Source of the DNA: Bacteroidales bacterium
GTDB taxonomy: Bacteria; Bacteroidota; Bacteroidia; Bacteroidales; Muribaculaceae
NCBI GenBank assembly: GCA_014800245.1
Contig: JAAVGM010000002.1
Location: forward strand, 1-38,526
DNA length: 38,526 nucleotides
Reading direction: 5' to 3'
Part shown: positions 1 to 7,414 of the stretch, piece after piece
Layout of the letters: each line of letters starts with the position of its first letter
Position numbering within the stretch: the stretch's first letter is position 1
Notes under the pieces: model-generated
Told to the model about the DNA's origin: nothing
Databases searched by the model: none
What the model saw: only the letters and a program-made list of their open reading frames with translations
Program-made: the position numbers and the translations under genes

Positions 1-236
1 CCACTAAAATATGTTAAAATGCCAGGGCGGCTATTTTTGAGCTAAAATATTCTTTTTCAGAAGGAGCAACCTTTGCGTTGCGACTGATGAAAAAGGATAT
101 TTGAGCCAAAAAGAGCCGGACAAAAGGTAACTATTTTCTCAGATGGATTAACATTATATAATATTTTAAAAATTTGATTAAATTAAAAATACCATCCCTC
201 TCGCAGATGTGCCTTGGCATTAACAGATTTTAGTGG
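1..236. repeat. Inverted-repeat element, possible MITE
   Basis: Positions 1-28 and 211-236 form a near-perfect terminal inverted repeat. Both ends begin CCACTAAAAT; the arms differ by two substitutions and a two-base insertion. Inside, 31-61 and 88-113 form a second imperfect inverted repeat, with a small GCAAC/GTTGC stem (66-70, 77-81) at its tip. No coding sequence is seen. The layout resembles a non-autonomous mobile element or a structured intergenic repeat. The left arm starts at the window edge, so the true end is unknown. Confidence 0.5.
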
Positions 237-308
237 ATGGAGCCTAAATATTTTCAGTTTTTGCTTAACTTTTCTTCACATTTATTAGCATATTTCAAAA
301 ACATTAGA

Positions 309-316
309 TATATTTG
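309..316 (+). promoter_or_regulatory. Candidate Bacteroidetes -7 element of the lipoprotein gene
   Basis: TATATTTG matches the Bacteroidetes primary-sigma -7 consensus TAnnTTTG and lies 20 bases before the ATG at 337. No convincing -33 TTTG is seen at the expected distance, so this is a weak call. Confidence 0.4.
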
Positions 317-336
317 CACCTGTTTTTAGAAAGCTA

Positions 337-936
337 ATGAAAATGAAAGTCTCTCTACGATTTTTCTTATCTATTCTCATCTCCGCCTCCCTTCTTATAT
401 CTTCGTGCGGAAGGGGTAATAAAACAGAGAGCGAGGAAACGCGTGAATCCCTTGTAGATTCCACTATGAGTTTTTCACAGGATGATAATTATCATGCCGA
501 CAATGACATTGCTATGACTATACGCAGCATAGCCGATGCCATAAATCAGGGTGAGCAACTCGACTCCATTGATTACAATTTCGAAGGAGTTCTGACCGAT
601 GGAACCGGACATCCGCTCTATACCGATGTGCAGGGCGCGCCGGGAGCATGGAGCATCAAAGTGAAATCTCCTGTGGCCGTAGCAATAAAAAATCTATATT
701 TAGGAGATCTTCTTCCGGAAGCACTTGAAACATATGTCACCCAAAGTCTCGGTCTCGACAATTCAAACATTGTGGATACATCCAAATTCCGCAAGGACGA
801 TCTGGATAAATTAGTGATATATCATTTCAATGGGGGCTATCTCATTTTCGAAACACGCACTGCCCTCACCCCTACAGGCAAGGAAGGCCCGCTAATCACA
901 ATCATCGCCACATCTAACGCCCCCGAGCAATATTAG
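337..936 (+). CDS. Putative lipoprotein of unknown function
   Basis: A 199-residue protein with a basic N-terminus, a hydrophobic stretch (about residues 8-22) and a lipobox (LISSC) placing the acylated Cys near residue 24. This predicts a lipid-anchored envelope protein. The linker after the Cys is rich in Glu, Ser and Thr, as is common in lipoproteins. The remaining roughly 140 residues (GVLTDGTGHPLYTDV, a FRKDDLDKL helix) match no family I recognise. The gene stands alone: an inverted-repeat element lies upstream, and the next gene converges on it from the minus strand only 45 bases away. Lipoprotein status rests on the visible signal. No function is proposed. Confidence 0.75.
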   Translation: MKMKVSLRFFLSILISASLLISSCGRGNKTESEETRESLVDSTMSFSQDDNYHADNDIAMTIRSIADAINQGEQLDSIDYNFEGVLTDGTGHPLYTDVQGAPGAWSIKVKSPVAVAIKNLYLGDLLPEALETYVTQSLGLDNSNIVDTSKFRKDDLDKLVIYHFNGGYLIFETRTALTPTGKEGPLITIIATSNAPEQY

Positions 937-981
937 GATAGAAGAATGCGCAGCCGGTTTGTCGCAAGGTGAGCCAAAATC

Positions 982-2028
982 CTACCTGAACACATACCAC
1001 CGGCTCGAATCAAATCTCGGAAGCACGGCAAGCTGCACATCCGCCTCCCGGTCGGCTATTGTCTCTTCGCCGTCGCCTACCCTCTTTCCTACGCTTTCAA
1101 GAGCATCCCTCACAGCCTTCAAAGCCTTTGCCGGGGTGTTGTTATCTTTAGAAAGATGACATAGGAATATATATTTCAAATCAGGATTGATAATTTCTTT
1201 CAAAAATTCCGCAGTGGCCTCATTCTGCATATGGCCACGCTCTGTCTGAATACGTGCTTTCAGATATTCCGGATAGCGACCCAAACGGAGCATATCCGCA
1301 TCATAATTTGCCTCTATCACCAAATAATTCGCACGGCTCATATAATATCGGGCACGATCCGTGACAGCTCCTAAATCGGTGGCAAGCACAAACCGCTTAT
1401 CCCCGAATTCTATCGAAAAACCCATATTGTCCAATCCATCGTGAGGCACCTCAAAAGCCGTGATCTCCATATCGAGGATCTTCTTCGGAATCTCCTTGAA
1501 AATCGGCTCGTGATATTCCTTTATACGTTTGGATATGCTGTGACGCTGCAGCAATCCCTTCAAAACGCGGGGAGTGCAGAACAGACGTATATGACGATAT
1601 TTGCGAAGAAGATTATAGGAATATCTCACATGGTCGGAATGATCGTGGGTGAGAAACAGTCCTTTTACATTCCCCATCGAAATCCCATTCTCCAACAGGC
1701 GGCGCTCTATATCCTCTGTCTTTATTCCGGCGTCAATGAGAATACCCCCCTTTGCAGTGCCGACATAACAGCTGTTTCCGCTCGACCCGGATCCAAGCGA
1801 CACATAGAACATCCTGTTGTCGTCGGCCGATGAAGCCCTATCGGCATCCGGGCTCACAAGATCCGAAGTGGAAGGCTTGCCGGGACGAGTGCGCTTCCTC
1901 TCCTTCCCTCCCTCTTCTATCGCTTTATAATCTTTCTCCGGGTTATTATTATCCGGGCTGTTATAATCCTTATCTGCCGCAAATTCCTCAAAAGGGATAC
2001 GCATGGAATTGAATACAATCTTATCCAT
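982..2028 (-). CDS. MBL-fold metallo-hydrolase, YycJ/WalJ type
   Basis: A metallo-beta-lactamase-fold hydrolase. The metal-binding motif HDHSDH lies at residues 128-133 and is preceded by the glycine-rich SLGSGSSGNS segment (77-86) typical of the YycJ/WalJ branch. Later motifs include a VPHDG and an Asp in ATDLG. Members are proposed to be phosphodiesterases or nucleases; the substrate here is unknown. The first 72 residues are a charged, low-complexity extension not usual in the family, and Met73 (codon at 1812) is where homologues normally begin. The long start is kept because its ATG overlaps the upstream stop by one base (TAATG at 2026-2030), which suggests translational coupling with the RsmI-like gene. 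The start is therefore the least certain part. Confidence 0.8.
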   Translation of the reverse strand: MDKIVFNSMRIPFEEFAADKDYNSPDNNNPEKDYKAIEEGGKERKRTRPGKPSTSDLVSPDADRASSADDNRMFYVSLGSGSSGNSCYVGTAKGGILIDAGIKTEDIERRLLENGISMGNVKGLFLTHDHSDHVRYSYNLLRKYRHIRLFCTPRVLKGLLQRHSISKRIKEYHEPIFKEIPKKILDMEITAFEVPHDGLDNMGFSIEFGDKRFVLATDLGAVTDRARYYMSRANYLVIEANYDADMLRLGRYPEYLKARIQTERGHMQNEATAEFLKEIINPDLKYIFLCHLSKDNNTPAKALKAVRDALESVGKRVGDGEETIADREADVQLAVLPRFDSSRWYVFR

Positions 2029-2756
2029 TATCTTCCACCCCCTTCCCTATGAATAAGAAATATTGCAGGGCGTTTGTCGTAGTCGTATTTCATCCCTTTC
2101 CATGCCGAAGCCTTCCGGGTGATTATGCTCTCTTTCTCAGGATCGGAGATGTCGCAGGCCACGCAAAGCAATGTGTCGCCCCGAAGATTCTCGGAGAGAA
2201 ATTTCACCATTCGGTTGTTGCGATATGGAGTCTCGATGAATATCTGGGTTTGTCCTCTTTTTCCGGCTGTCGATTCAAGATCTCTTACGGCGCGATTCCT
2301 CTCTTTATCGTCTATGGGCAGATAGCCGTTGAAGGCAAATCCCTGACCGTTGAAACCGGATGCCATAAGCGACATCAGGATACTTGACGGCCCCACGAGC
2401 GGCACCACCTTCAATCCCTCTCGCTGGGCTATCTCCACCACCGACGATCCGGGGTCGGCCACAGCCGGACATCCCGCCTCGCTCATCACTCCGACAGGCT
2501 CCCCTTTGCGCAGGGGGTCGAGATAGGAGGATATGCTGCGAAGGTCGGTATGGCCGTTGAGTTCATAGAAAGTTATGCTGTCGATATCAAATGTGCGGTC
2601 CCATCGTTTGAGAAAACGGCGGGCAGTGCGGATATTCTCTACTATAAGATGATGAATCCCCTTTACAACAGGCAGATTCCCTTGCGGAATCGCGTCTTCA
2701 AGAGGGGCATCGCTTATATTTACTGGTATGAGATAAAGTGCCGGTTTTAATTCCAT
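2028..2756 (-). CDS. SAM-dependent methyltransferase, RsmI-like (tetrapyrrole methylase fold)
   Basis: A 242-residue protein of the tetrapyrrole (corrin/porphyrin) methylase fold, in the branch related to 16S rRNA 2'-O-methyltransferase RsmI. Visible family motifs are GVMSEAGCPAVADPGS around residues 88-103 (the SAM-binding loop), the PLVGPSSILMSLMASG block that follows, and a C-terminal IFIETPYRNN. It lacks the canonical GDIGNLP-type N-terminal motif of full RsmI, and this shorter form is common in Bacteroidetes. The target could be rRNA, but that is inferred only from the family. It is the first gene of a two-gene unit with the MBL hydrolase. The upstream gap (2757-2915) separates it from a divergent rRNA methyltransferase, so the neighbourhood has an RNA-modification theme. 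Confidence 0.8.
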   Translation of the reverse strand: MELKPALYLIPVNISDAPLEDAIPQGNLPVVKGIHHLIVENIRTARRFLKRWDRTFDIDSITFYELNGHTDLRSISSYLDPLRKGEPVGVMSEAGCPAVADPGSSVVEIAQREGLKVVPLVGPSSILMSLMASGFNGQGFAFNGYLPIDDKERNRAVRDLESTAGKRGQTQIFIETPYRNNRMVKFLSENLRGDTLLCVACDISDPEKESIITRKASAWKGMKYDYDKRPAIFLIHREGGGR

Positions 2757-2915
2757 ACTACAAATTTATTAAATATTCGTCAATTACACATCCCTTTATT
2801 TACTTATTTTTGTTAATTTTGTTATCTTTATGAATATTGCAGGATATAGTCAGGACTAATTATGCAGATCCCGACCCCGCATATCCATTAATTTTAATAA
2901 GTAGCTTCTTAACAG

Positions 2916-4181
2916 ATGGCATTATCCACCCCCCTGCCGAAAGGCTTCATCGACGAGATGGAGGCGCTCCTCCCCGAGGAGTCCGATCTCCTCATAGAGG
3001 CTTTACAAAAAGAGCCTGAAATCTCGATCAAGATAAATAGACGGAAGGTTACGGATCCTTCCGTGATTGGCTATGCCGATATGCAGCCTGTAGCATGGTG
3101 CGAGTCGGGATATTATCTTCCGGAACGTCCTCGCTTCACTCTCAATCCGCTCCTACACGCAGGAGCTTTCTATGTGCAGGAAGCATCCTCAATGATATAT
3201 GAGACTATAGTGAAGAATATCCTCCCGATGGCTTTCGACACATCCCGCACTCCTGCCATTATCGACCTCTGCTCCGCTCCCGGAGGAAAGGCCACGTCGA
3301 TCATCAATGCCGTGCCGGATGGAATTTTTGTTGTGGCCAATGAATTCAACTCTCAGCGTGCCGGGGCGCTGAAGGAGAATCTTCTGAAATGGGGCTATCC
3401 TGATATAATGATCACCAATTCGCCTGTATCGAAGATTGCCAAGGCTGGATATGCCTTCGACATAGTGGCTGTGGATGCCCCCTGTTCGGGCGAGGGGATG
3501 ATGCGCAAGGAGGCAGTGGCCCGCGAGCAATGGGGGCCGGGGCTTGTGGCTCAATGCGCCGCGCTCCAGCGTGAGATTCTTGAAGATGCCTGCCGATTGC
3601 TTAAGCCGGGAGGATTCCTTATATATTCCACTTGCACTTTCAATGTTGATGAAGATGAGCGTCAAGTGGAATGGCTCGTGGAGGAGAAGGGGATGGTCCC
3701 CTTCGATCCGGGTTTCCCGGAGGAATGGGGAATCAAGGGAGGGATAGATACCCCCTACCCCTGTTTTCGATTCATGCCTCATGCCACTCGCGGCGAAGGT
3801 CTCTTCGTGGCTGTGATGCGCAAGGAGATTGATGAAGATGAACGCACCGTGGCTCTTCCACGTCTGAAGGAATGGCTGAGAAAAAATATTAAGGTGATTT
3901 CGGATGGGATTCCTGAGAAGGAGCCGAAAGGTCGCGATATGGTCCCTTGCTCCCAATGGGCGCTCTCCACATCCTTTCCCCAAGGGGAGTTTGAGGAGGT
4001 AGAGGTGGATGAAGCAACCGCTCTATCATATCTGCGCCATGAAGCTTTACGTCTTCCGCAGGAAATTGGCAAGGGATTTGTTGTTATAAAATATAAAGGG
4101 TTTCCGCTCGGTTTTGTAAAGAATATCGGTTCAAGAGCCAATAATCTTTATCCTTCCGAATGGAGAATCCGGAACCTTTAA
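2916..4181 (+). CDS. rRNA cytosine-C5 methyltransferase, NOL1/NOP2/Sun (RsmF-like)
   Basis: A 421-residue m5C RNA methyltransferase. The SAM-binding motif CSAPGGKA is at residues 119-126. The two family cysteines are both present: Cys190 in DAPCSGEGMMRK, which releases the product, and Cys240 in STCTF, which attacks the cytosine. The first 110 residues are the N-terminal RNA-binding region, with HAGAFYVQEASSM as its landmark. The last 120 residues correspond to the extra C-terminal domain of RsmF-type enzymes, ending in FPLGFVKNIGSRANNLYPSEWRI split around residues 395-418. RsmF modifies 16S rRNA in E. coli; the position modified here is inferred. A possible -7 element (TAATTTTG, 2814-2821) lies upstream. 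The start at 2916 gives the usual MALSTPLPKGF beginning. Confidence 0.88.
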   Translation: MALSTPLPKGFIDEMEALLPEESDLLIEALQKEPEISIKINRRKVTDPSVIGYADMQPVAWCESGYYLPERPRFTLNPLLHAGAFYVQEASSMIYETIVKNILPMAFDTSRTPAIIDLCSAPGGKATSIINAVPDGIFVVANEFNSQRAGALKENLLKWGYPDIMITNSPVSKIAKAGYAFDIVAVDAPCSGEGMMRKEAVAREQWGPGLVAQCAALQREILEDACRLLKPGGFLIYSTCTFNVDEDERQVEWLVEEKGMVPFDPGFPEEWGIKGGIDTPYPCFRFMPHATRGEGLFVAVMRKEIDEDERTVALPRLKEWLRKNIKVISDGIPEKEPKGRDMVPCSQWALSTSFPQGEFEEVEVDEATALSYLRHEALRLPQEIGKGFVVIKYKGFPLGFVKNIGSRANNLYPSEWRIRNL

Positions 4182-4191
4182 AACTAAAATT

Positions 4192-4416
4192 ATGATATTC
4201 AAAACAAACGCAGAGTGTGAGCATTGCAAGACCACACTCCTAAATCATTTGCAGAGCAAATTTCCCAACGAGAACTGGTCGCTCAACCTTGAAAATTCCG
4301 ACAAAGTGTTGGAGATGCATGGCGTTCCCGATGATGAAGCGCGCGCCCGCGAAGTGGAGAATGCCATTGCCGAAACAGGATTCAAGGGCACGTGGATGCC
4401 TCAAACAGGATATTAG
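4192..4416 (+). CDS. Small heavy-metal-associated (HMA-like) domain protein
   Basis: A 74-residue single-domain protein starting MIFKTNAECEHC. The CxxC pair (Cys9, Cys12) sits in the loop after the first beta strand, as in HMA/Atx1-like copper-binding domains. The rest fits the beta-alpha-beta-beta-alpha-beta plan, with EVENAIAETGFKG as the second helix. Homologues in Bacteroidetes are annotated as heavy-metal-associated domain proteins. Whether it binds metal is not known, and no metal transporter is adjacent. It starts 10 bases after the rRNA methyltransferase and ends 1 base before the lolD start, so the three probably form one transcript. Confidence 0.65.
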   Translation: MIFKTNAECEHCKTTLLNHLQSKFPNENWSLNLENSDKVLEMHGVPDDEARAREVENAIAETGFKGTWMPQTGY

Positions 4417-4417
4417 A

Positions 4418-5098
4418 ATGATCGAATTAAGAGGAATAAATAAGGCATATGGAGAATTGGAGGTGCTGAAGGATATCAACCTCACAGTGGAGGATCATGA
4501 GATCATGACGATTGTCGGTCCGAGCGGTGCGGGAAAGACTACACTCCTTCAGATTGCCGGGACCCTCGACCGTCCCGACCGCGGCTCGGTGTGCTATGGC
4601 GATACGGAGATTACATCGCTCAACGACCGTCGCCTTTCCGAATTCCGCAACCGCAACATAGGTTTCATCTTCCAATTTCATCAGCTCCTTCCTGAGTTTA
4701 CAGCCCAAGAGAATGTGGCGCTTCCGGCTTTGATAGCCGGAGAATCAAAGCGCAAGGCTATGAAGAGGGCTGATGAACTGCTCGATATGCTCGGACTTTC
4801 CGAAAGATTGCGCCATAAACCGGGACAATTATCAGGGGGCGAGCGGCAGAGATGTGCCATTGCCAGGTCGCTGATAAATAATCCTTCGGTGATTTTTGCC
4901 GATGAGCCTACAGGGTCACTTGATTCGCGCAACCGCGACGAGATCTGCGCCGTCATCACCCGCCTGCGTCAGGAATTGGGGCAGACTTTCGTAATCGTGA
5001 CCCACGACCCTTCGATTGCGCTGATTGCCGACCGCGTGGTCAATATGGCCGACGGAAAGATAATCGGGATAGAGACTCCGGGGGTGGCAGTTCCTTAA
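4418..5098 (+). CDS. lolD: LolD-like ABC transporter ATP-binding protein
   Basis: A 226-residue ABC ATPase. The Walker A is GPSGAGKT (34-41), the signature is LSGGERQR, the Walker B plus catalytic Glu is VIFADEPTGSLD, and the switch His is in VTHD. The QFHQLLPEFTAQENV stretch is characteristic of LolD/MacB-type ATPases, which drive lipoprotein release from the inner membrane or related mechanotransmission. No LolC/E-type permease is adjacent, which is usual for lolD in Bacteroidales. An upstream in-frame ATG exists at 4289, but it overlaps the HMA gene and adds no family sequence, so the start at 4418 (MIELRGINKAYG) is chosen. Confidence 0.85.
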   Translation: MIELRGINKAYGELEVLKDINLTVEDHEIMTIVGPSGAGKTTLLQIAGTLDRPDRGSVCYGDTEITSLNDRRLSEFRNRNIGFIFQFHQLLPEFTAQENVALPALIAGESKRKAMKRADELLDMLGLSERLRHKPGQLSGGERQRCAIARSLINNPSVIFADEPTGSLDSRNRDEICAVITRLRQELGQTFVIVTHDPSIALIADRVVNMADGKIIGIETPGVAVP

Positions 5099-5239
5099 AA
5101 GATGTTATCTATTCCCCCTAAATTTGATTATCTCACTTTTAATTATTAAATTCGCAAAAGTAAACGCCCTGTATCGCAACACACACCGTGGATCGGGGTA
5201 ATATTAACCGGAAAAATTCATTTAAAACAACAAAAGAAA

Positions 5240-5521
5240 ATGGAAAATAAAGAAAACAAAAACCAGCTTCAGATTCAGCTCCGTCCCGACATGGCCGACG
5301 GCAAGTACAGCAACCTCGCAATGATCGGTCACGGTCCTAACGAGTTCCTCATGGACTTCATCTTCGCAGCTCCCGGCATGCCCCAGGCTCCCGTAGTAAG
5401 CCGCGTGATCATGAGCCCCGAGAATGCAAAGCAGCTCCTCTTCGCCCTCACAGACAACATCAAGAAATATGAGGCTCAGTTTGGCGAGATCATGCCCCGC
5501 ACTGCAGCCAACAACAACTAA
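5240..5521 (+). CDS. DUF3467 domain protein
   Basis: A 93-residue protein with a Lys/Asn-rich start, then the DUF3467 core: a segment around YSNLAMIGHGPNEFLMDFIF, then a PVVSRVIMSPENAKQLL stretch and a helix ending in NIKKYEAQFG. The family is widespread and small in Bacteroidetes and archaea; its function is unknown. The codons are strongly biased to GC-ending forms (CTC, GCC, AAC, AAG) compared with neighbours, a pattern often seen in highly expressed genes. That expression level is inferred. It precedes cysS by 17 bases. Confidence 0.85.
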   Translation: MENKENKNQLQIQLRPDMADGKYSNLAMIGHGPNEFLMDFIFAAPGMPQAPVVSRVIMSPENAKQLLFALTDNIKKYEAQFGEIMPRTAANNN

Positions 5522-5538
5522 TATAGAGAATATCTCTG

Positions 5539-7014
5539 ATGGAGAATAATCTCTTTATTTACAATTCGCTTGCCCGCGTGAAACAGCCCTTCAGGCCTAT
5601 TCACGACGGGCATGTCGGTATGTATGTGTGTGGCCCTACGGTCTATGGAGACGCTCATTTGGGTCATGCACGTCCGGCCATCACCTTCGATATCCTCTAT
5701 CGCTATCTGCTTCATCTCGGATTCAAGGTGCGCTACGTCAGAAATATCACCGACGTGGGGCATCTCGAACATGATGCGGATTCCGGCGAGGATAAGATTG
5801 CCAAGAAAGCGCGTCTCGAACAGCTCGAACCTATGGAAGTGGTGCAGTTCTATCTCAACCGCTACCATAAGGATATGGAAGCCCTTAATGTGCTTCCTCC
5901 GAGCATCGAGCCCCATGCTTCGGGCCATATCATCGAACAGATTGAATATGTGAAGAAGATTCTTGAGGCCGGATATGCTTATGAAAGCTGCGGATCGGTT
6001 TATTTCGACGTGGAGAAATATAACCGCGACCATAACTATGGGAAGCTTTCGGGACGCAATATTGAGGAGATGCAGAACAATACCCGCACCCTCGACGGTC
6101 AGCAGGAGAAGCGCAATCCTCTCGATTTCGCTCTCTGGAAGAAGGCTTCGCCTGAGCATATCATGCATTGGCCCTCACCTTGGAGCGAGGGCTTCCCGGG
6201 GTGGCATCTCGAATGCTCCACTATGGGAGAGAAATATCTCGGCGAGAAATTCGATATTCATGGCGGCGGACTCGATCTGATGTTCCCTCACCATGAGTGT
6301 GAAATTGCCCAGAGCGTGGCAGCACAGGGACATGAGGCGGTGAACTATTGGATGCATAACAATATGATCACCATTGCCGGAAAGAAGATGGGGAAGTCGT
6401 ATAACAACTTCATTACCCTCGAACAGTTCTTCGACGGCTCTCATCCTTTGCTCACTCAGGCATATTCTCCGATGGTGATCCGCTTCTTCATCCTCATGGC
6501 TCAATATAGATCCACTGTGGATTTCTCCAATGAAGCTCTCCAGGCGGCTGAGAAGGCTCTTCAGAAGATGACAGATATATATCGTCGTCTCCAGACCCTA
6601 AAGCCGGCTGAGAAGTCGTCGGTGGAGGTTCCGGATTTCATGAAGAAGTGTTATGACGCGATGAACGACGATCTCAACACCCCGATGGTGATAGCCGAGC
6701 TATTCGAGGCAGGAAAGATCATCAACTCTGCATTCGACGGCAATGTGACGCTGAGCGCAGAAGATATCGAAAAACTTAAAAAGCTTTTCGATGTGATGCT
6801 CATTCAGCTTCTCGGCATAAAGGTGGGAGCAGATGAGAATGCTTCCAATCTGAAACCATTCGAGGGAGCTGTGGATCTTCTCATGGATATCCGCAAGAAT
6901 GCCAAGGAGGCCAAGGATTGGACCACATCCGATCTTATCCGCAATAAGCTTGCCGAACTCGGCTTCAACGTGAAAGACACCAAGAATGGTGTGGAATGGT
7001 CGTTGAAACAGTAA
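5539..7014 (+). CDS. cysS: Cysteinyl-tRNA synthetase
   Basis: A 491-residue class I aminoacyl-tRNA synthetase that charges tRNA-Cys in the cytoplasm. The ATP-binding HIGH motif appears as HLGH (40-43) and the KMSKS loop as KKMGKS. The zinc-binding residues typical of CysRS are visible: Cys31 in CGPTVYG, the Cys of GWHLECS, and the His/Cys cluster [10 protein letters not shown]. The DHAD-like C-terminal helical domain follows. Length and motif order match the bacterial family, so the gene appears intact. It ends 14 bases before a strong intrinsic terminator. Confidence 0.95.
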   Translation: MENNLFIYNSLARVKQPFRPIHDGHVGMYVCGPTVYGDAHLGHARPAITFDILYRYLLHLGFKVRYVRNITDVGHLEHDADSGEDKIAKKARLEQLEPMEVVQFYLNRYHKDMEALNVLPPSIEPHASGHIIEQIEYVKKILEAGYAYESCGSVYFDVEKYNRDHNYGKLSGRNIEEMQNNTRTLDGQQEKRNPLDFALWKKASPEHIMHWPSPWSEGFPGWHLECSTMGEKYLGEKFDIHGGGLDLMFPHHECEIAQSVAAQGHEAVNYWMHNNMITIAGKKMGKSYNNFITLEQFFDGSHPLLTQAYSPMVIRFFILMAQYRSTVDFSNEALQAAEKALQKMTDIYRRLQTLKPAEKSSVEVPDFMKKCYDAMNDDLNTPMVIAELFEAGKIINSAFDGNVTLSAEDIEKLKKLFDVMLIQLLGIKVGADENASNLKPFEGAVDLLMDIRKNAKEAKDWTTSDLIRNKLAELGFNVKDTKNGVEWSLKQ

Positions 7015-7028
7015 GTGAATAAAATTGA

Positions 7029-7070
7029 GACAGGCCGTCTTGAGATCTCCTCAAGGCGGCCTGTCTTTTT
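7029..7070 (+). terminator. Intrinsic terminator of cysS
   Basis: A 16-bp stem (7029-7044 with 7050-7065, one G-U wobble) closes a 5-base loop and is followed by five T at 7066-7070. It sits 14 bases after the cysS stop. It may also slow minus-strand transcription from the converging gene, but the T-run is on the plus side. Confidence 0.9.
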
Positions 7071-7116
7071 GCTTAAGGCTCGCTTCCCCAACAATATCTT
7101 TTACAGGGGTCGTACC

Positions 7117-7362
7117 TTAATTCTGCTCGTGCTCCTGATAATACATGCGATCGAAATCGCTCAGAAGATCTGAAGAGTTGTTACGGCTTCTGTGTGATAC
7201 AGCGGCTGTTACGAGCATTGCAAACACGAATATTCCAATAAGGAACAAAATAAAAAAACTTACCATAGCTTCATGAATTAGGAATAGGGTTAATACTAAA
7301 GTAATAAAATAAAACAGTAATTTAAATTTAGCTATTTTGAGGAAAGAAAGGGTAATTCTCAT
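7117..7362 (-). CDS. Small membrane protein of unknown function
   Basis: An 81-residue protein with two adjacent hydrophobic segments (about residues 14-29 and 33-53), then a polar tail with HRSRNNSSDLLSDFDRMYY. It is predicted to be a small inner-membrane protein. The reading frame is open further upstream to 7470, but that part overlaps the end of the dehydratase gene in another frame and looks like shadow sequence. The ATG at 7362 is chosen because it starts directly before the first membrane segment. It follows the PglF-like gene by 52 bases and probably shares its transcript. I do not recognise the family, and a role in glycan synthesis would be guesswork. Confidence 0.5.
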   Translation of the reverse strand: MRITLSFLKIAKFKLLFYFITLVLTLFLIHEAMVSFFILFLIGIFVFAMLVTAAVSHRSRNNSSDLLSDFDRMYYQEHEQN

Positions 7363-7414
7363 AATTGAGAACTTTTCATGGTTGAGAAGAGAGGAGAGGA
7401 TCAGGGGATCAGAT

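Noticed and set aside
3189-3983. 264-codon minus-strand ORF opposite the rRNA methyltransferase
   Set aside because: Antisense shadow; the plus-strand frame carries both catalytic cysteines and the SAM motif.
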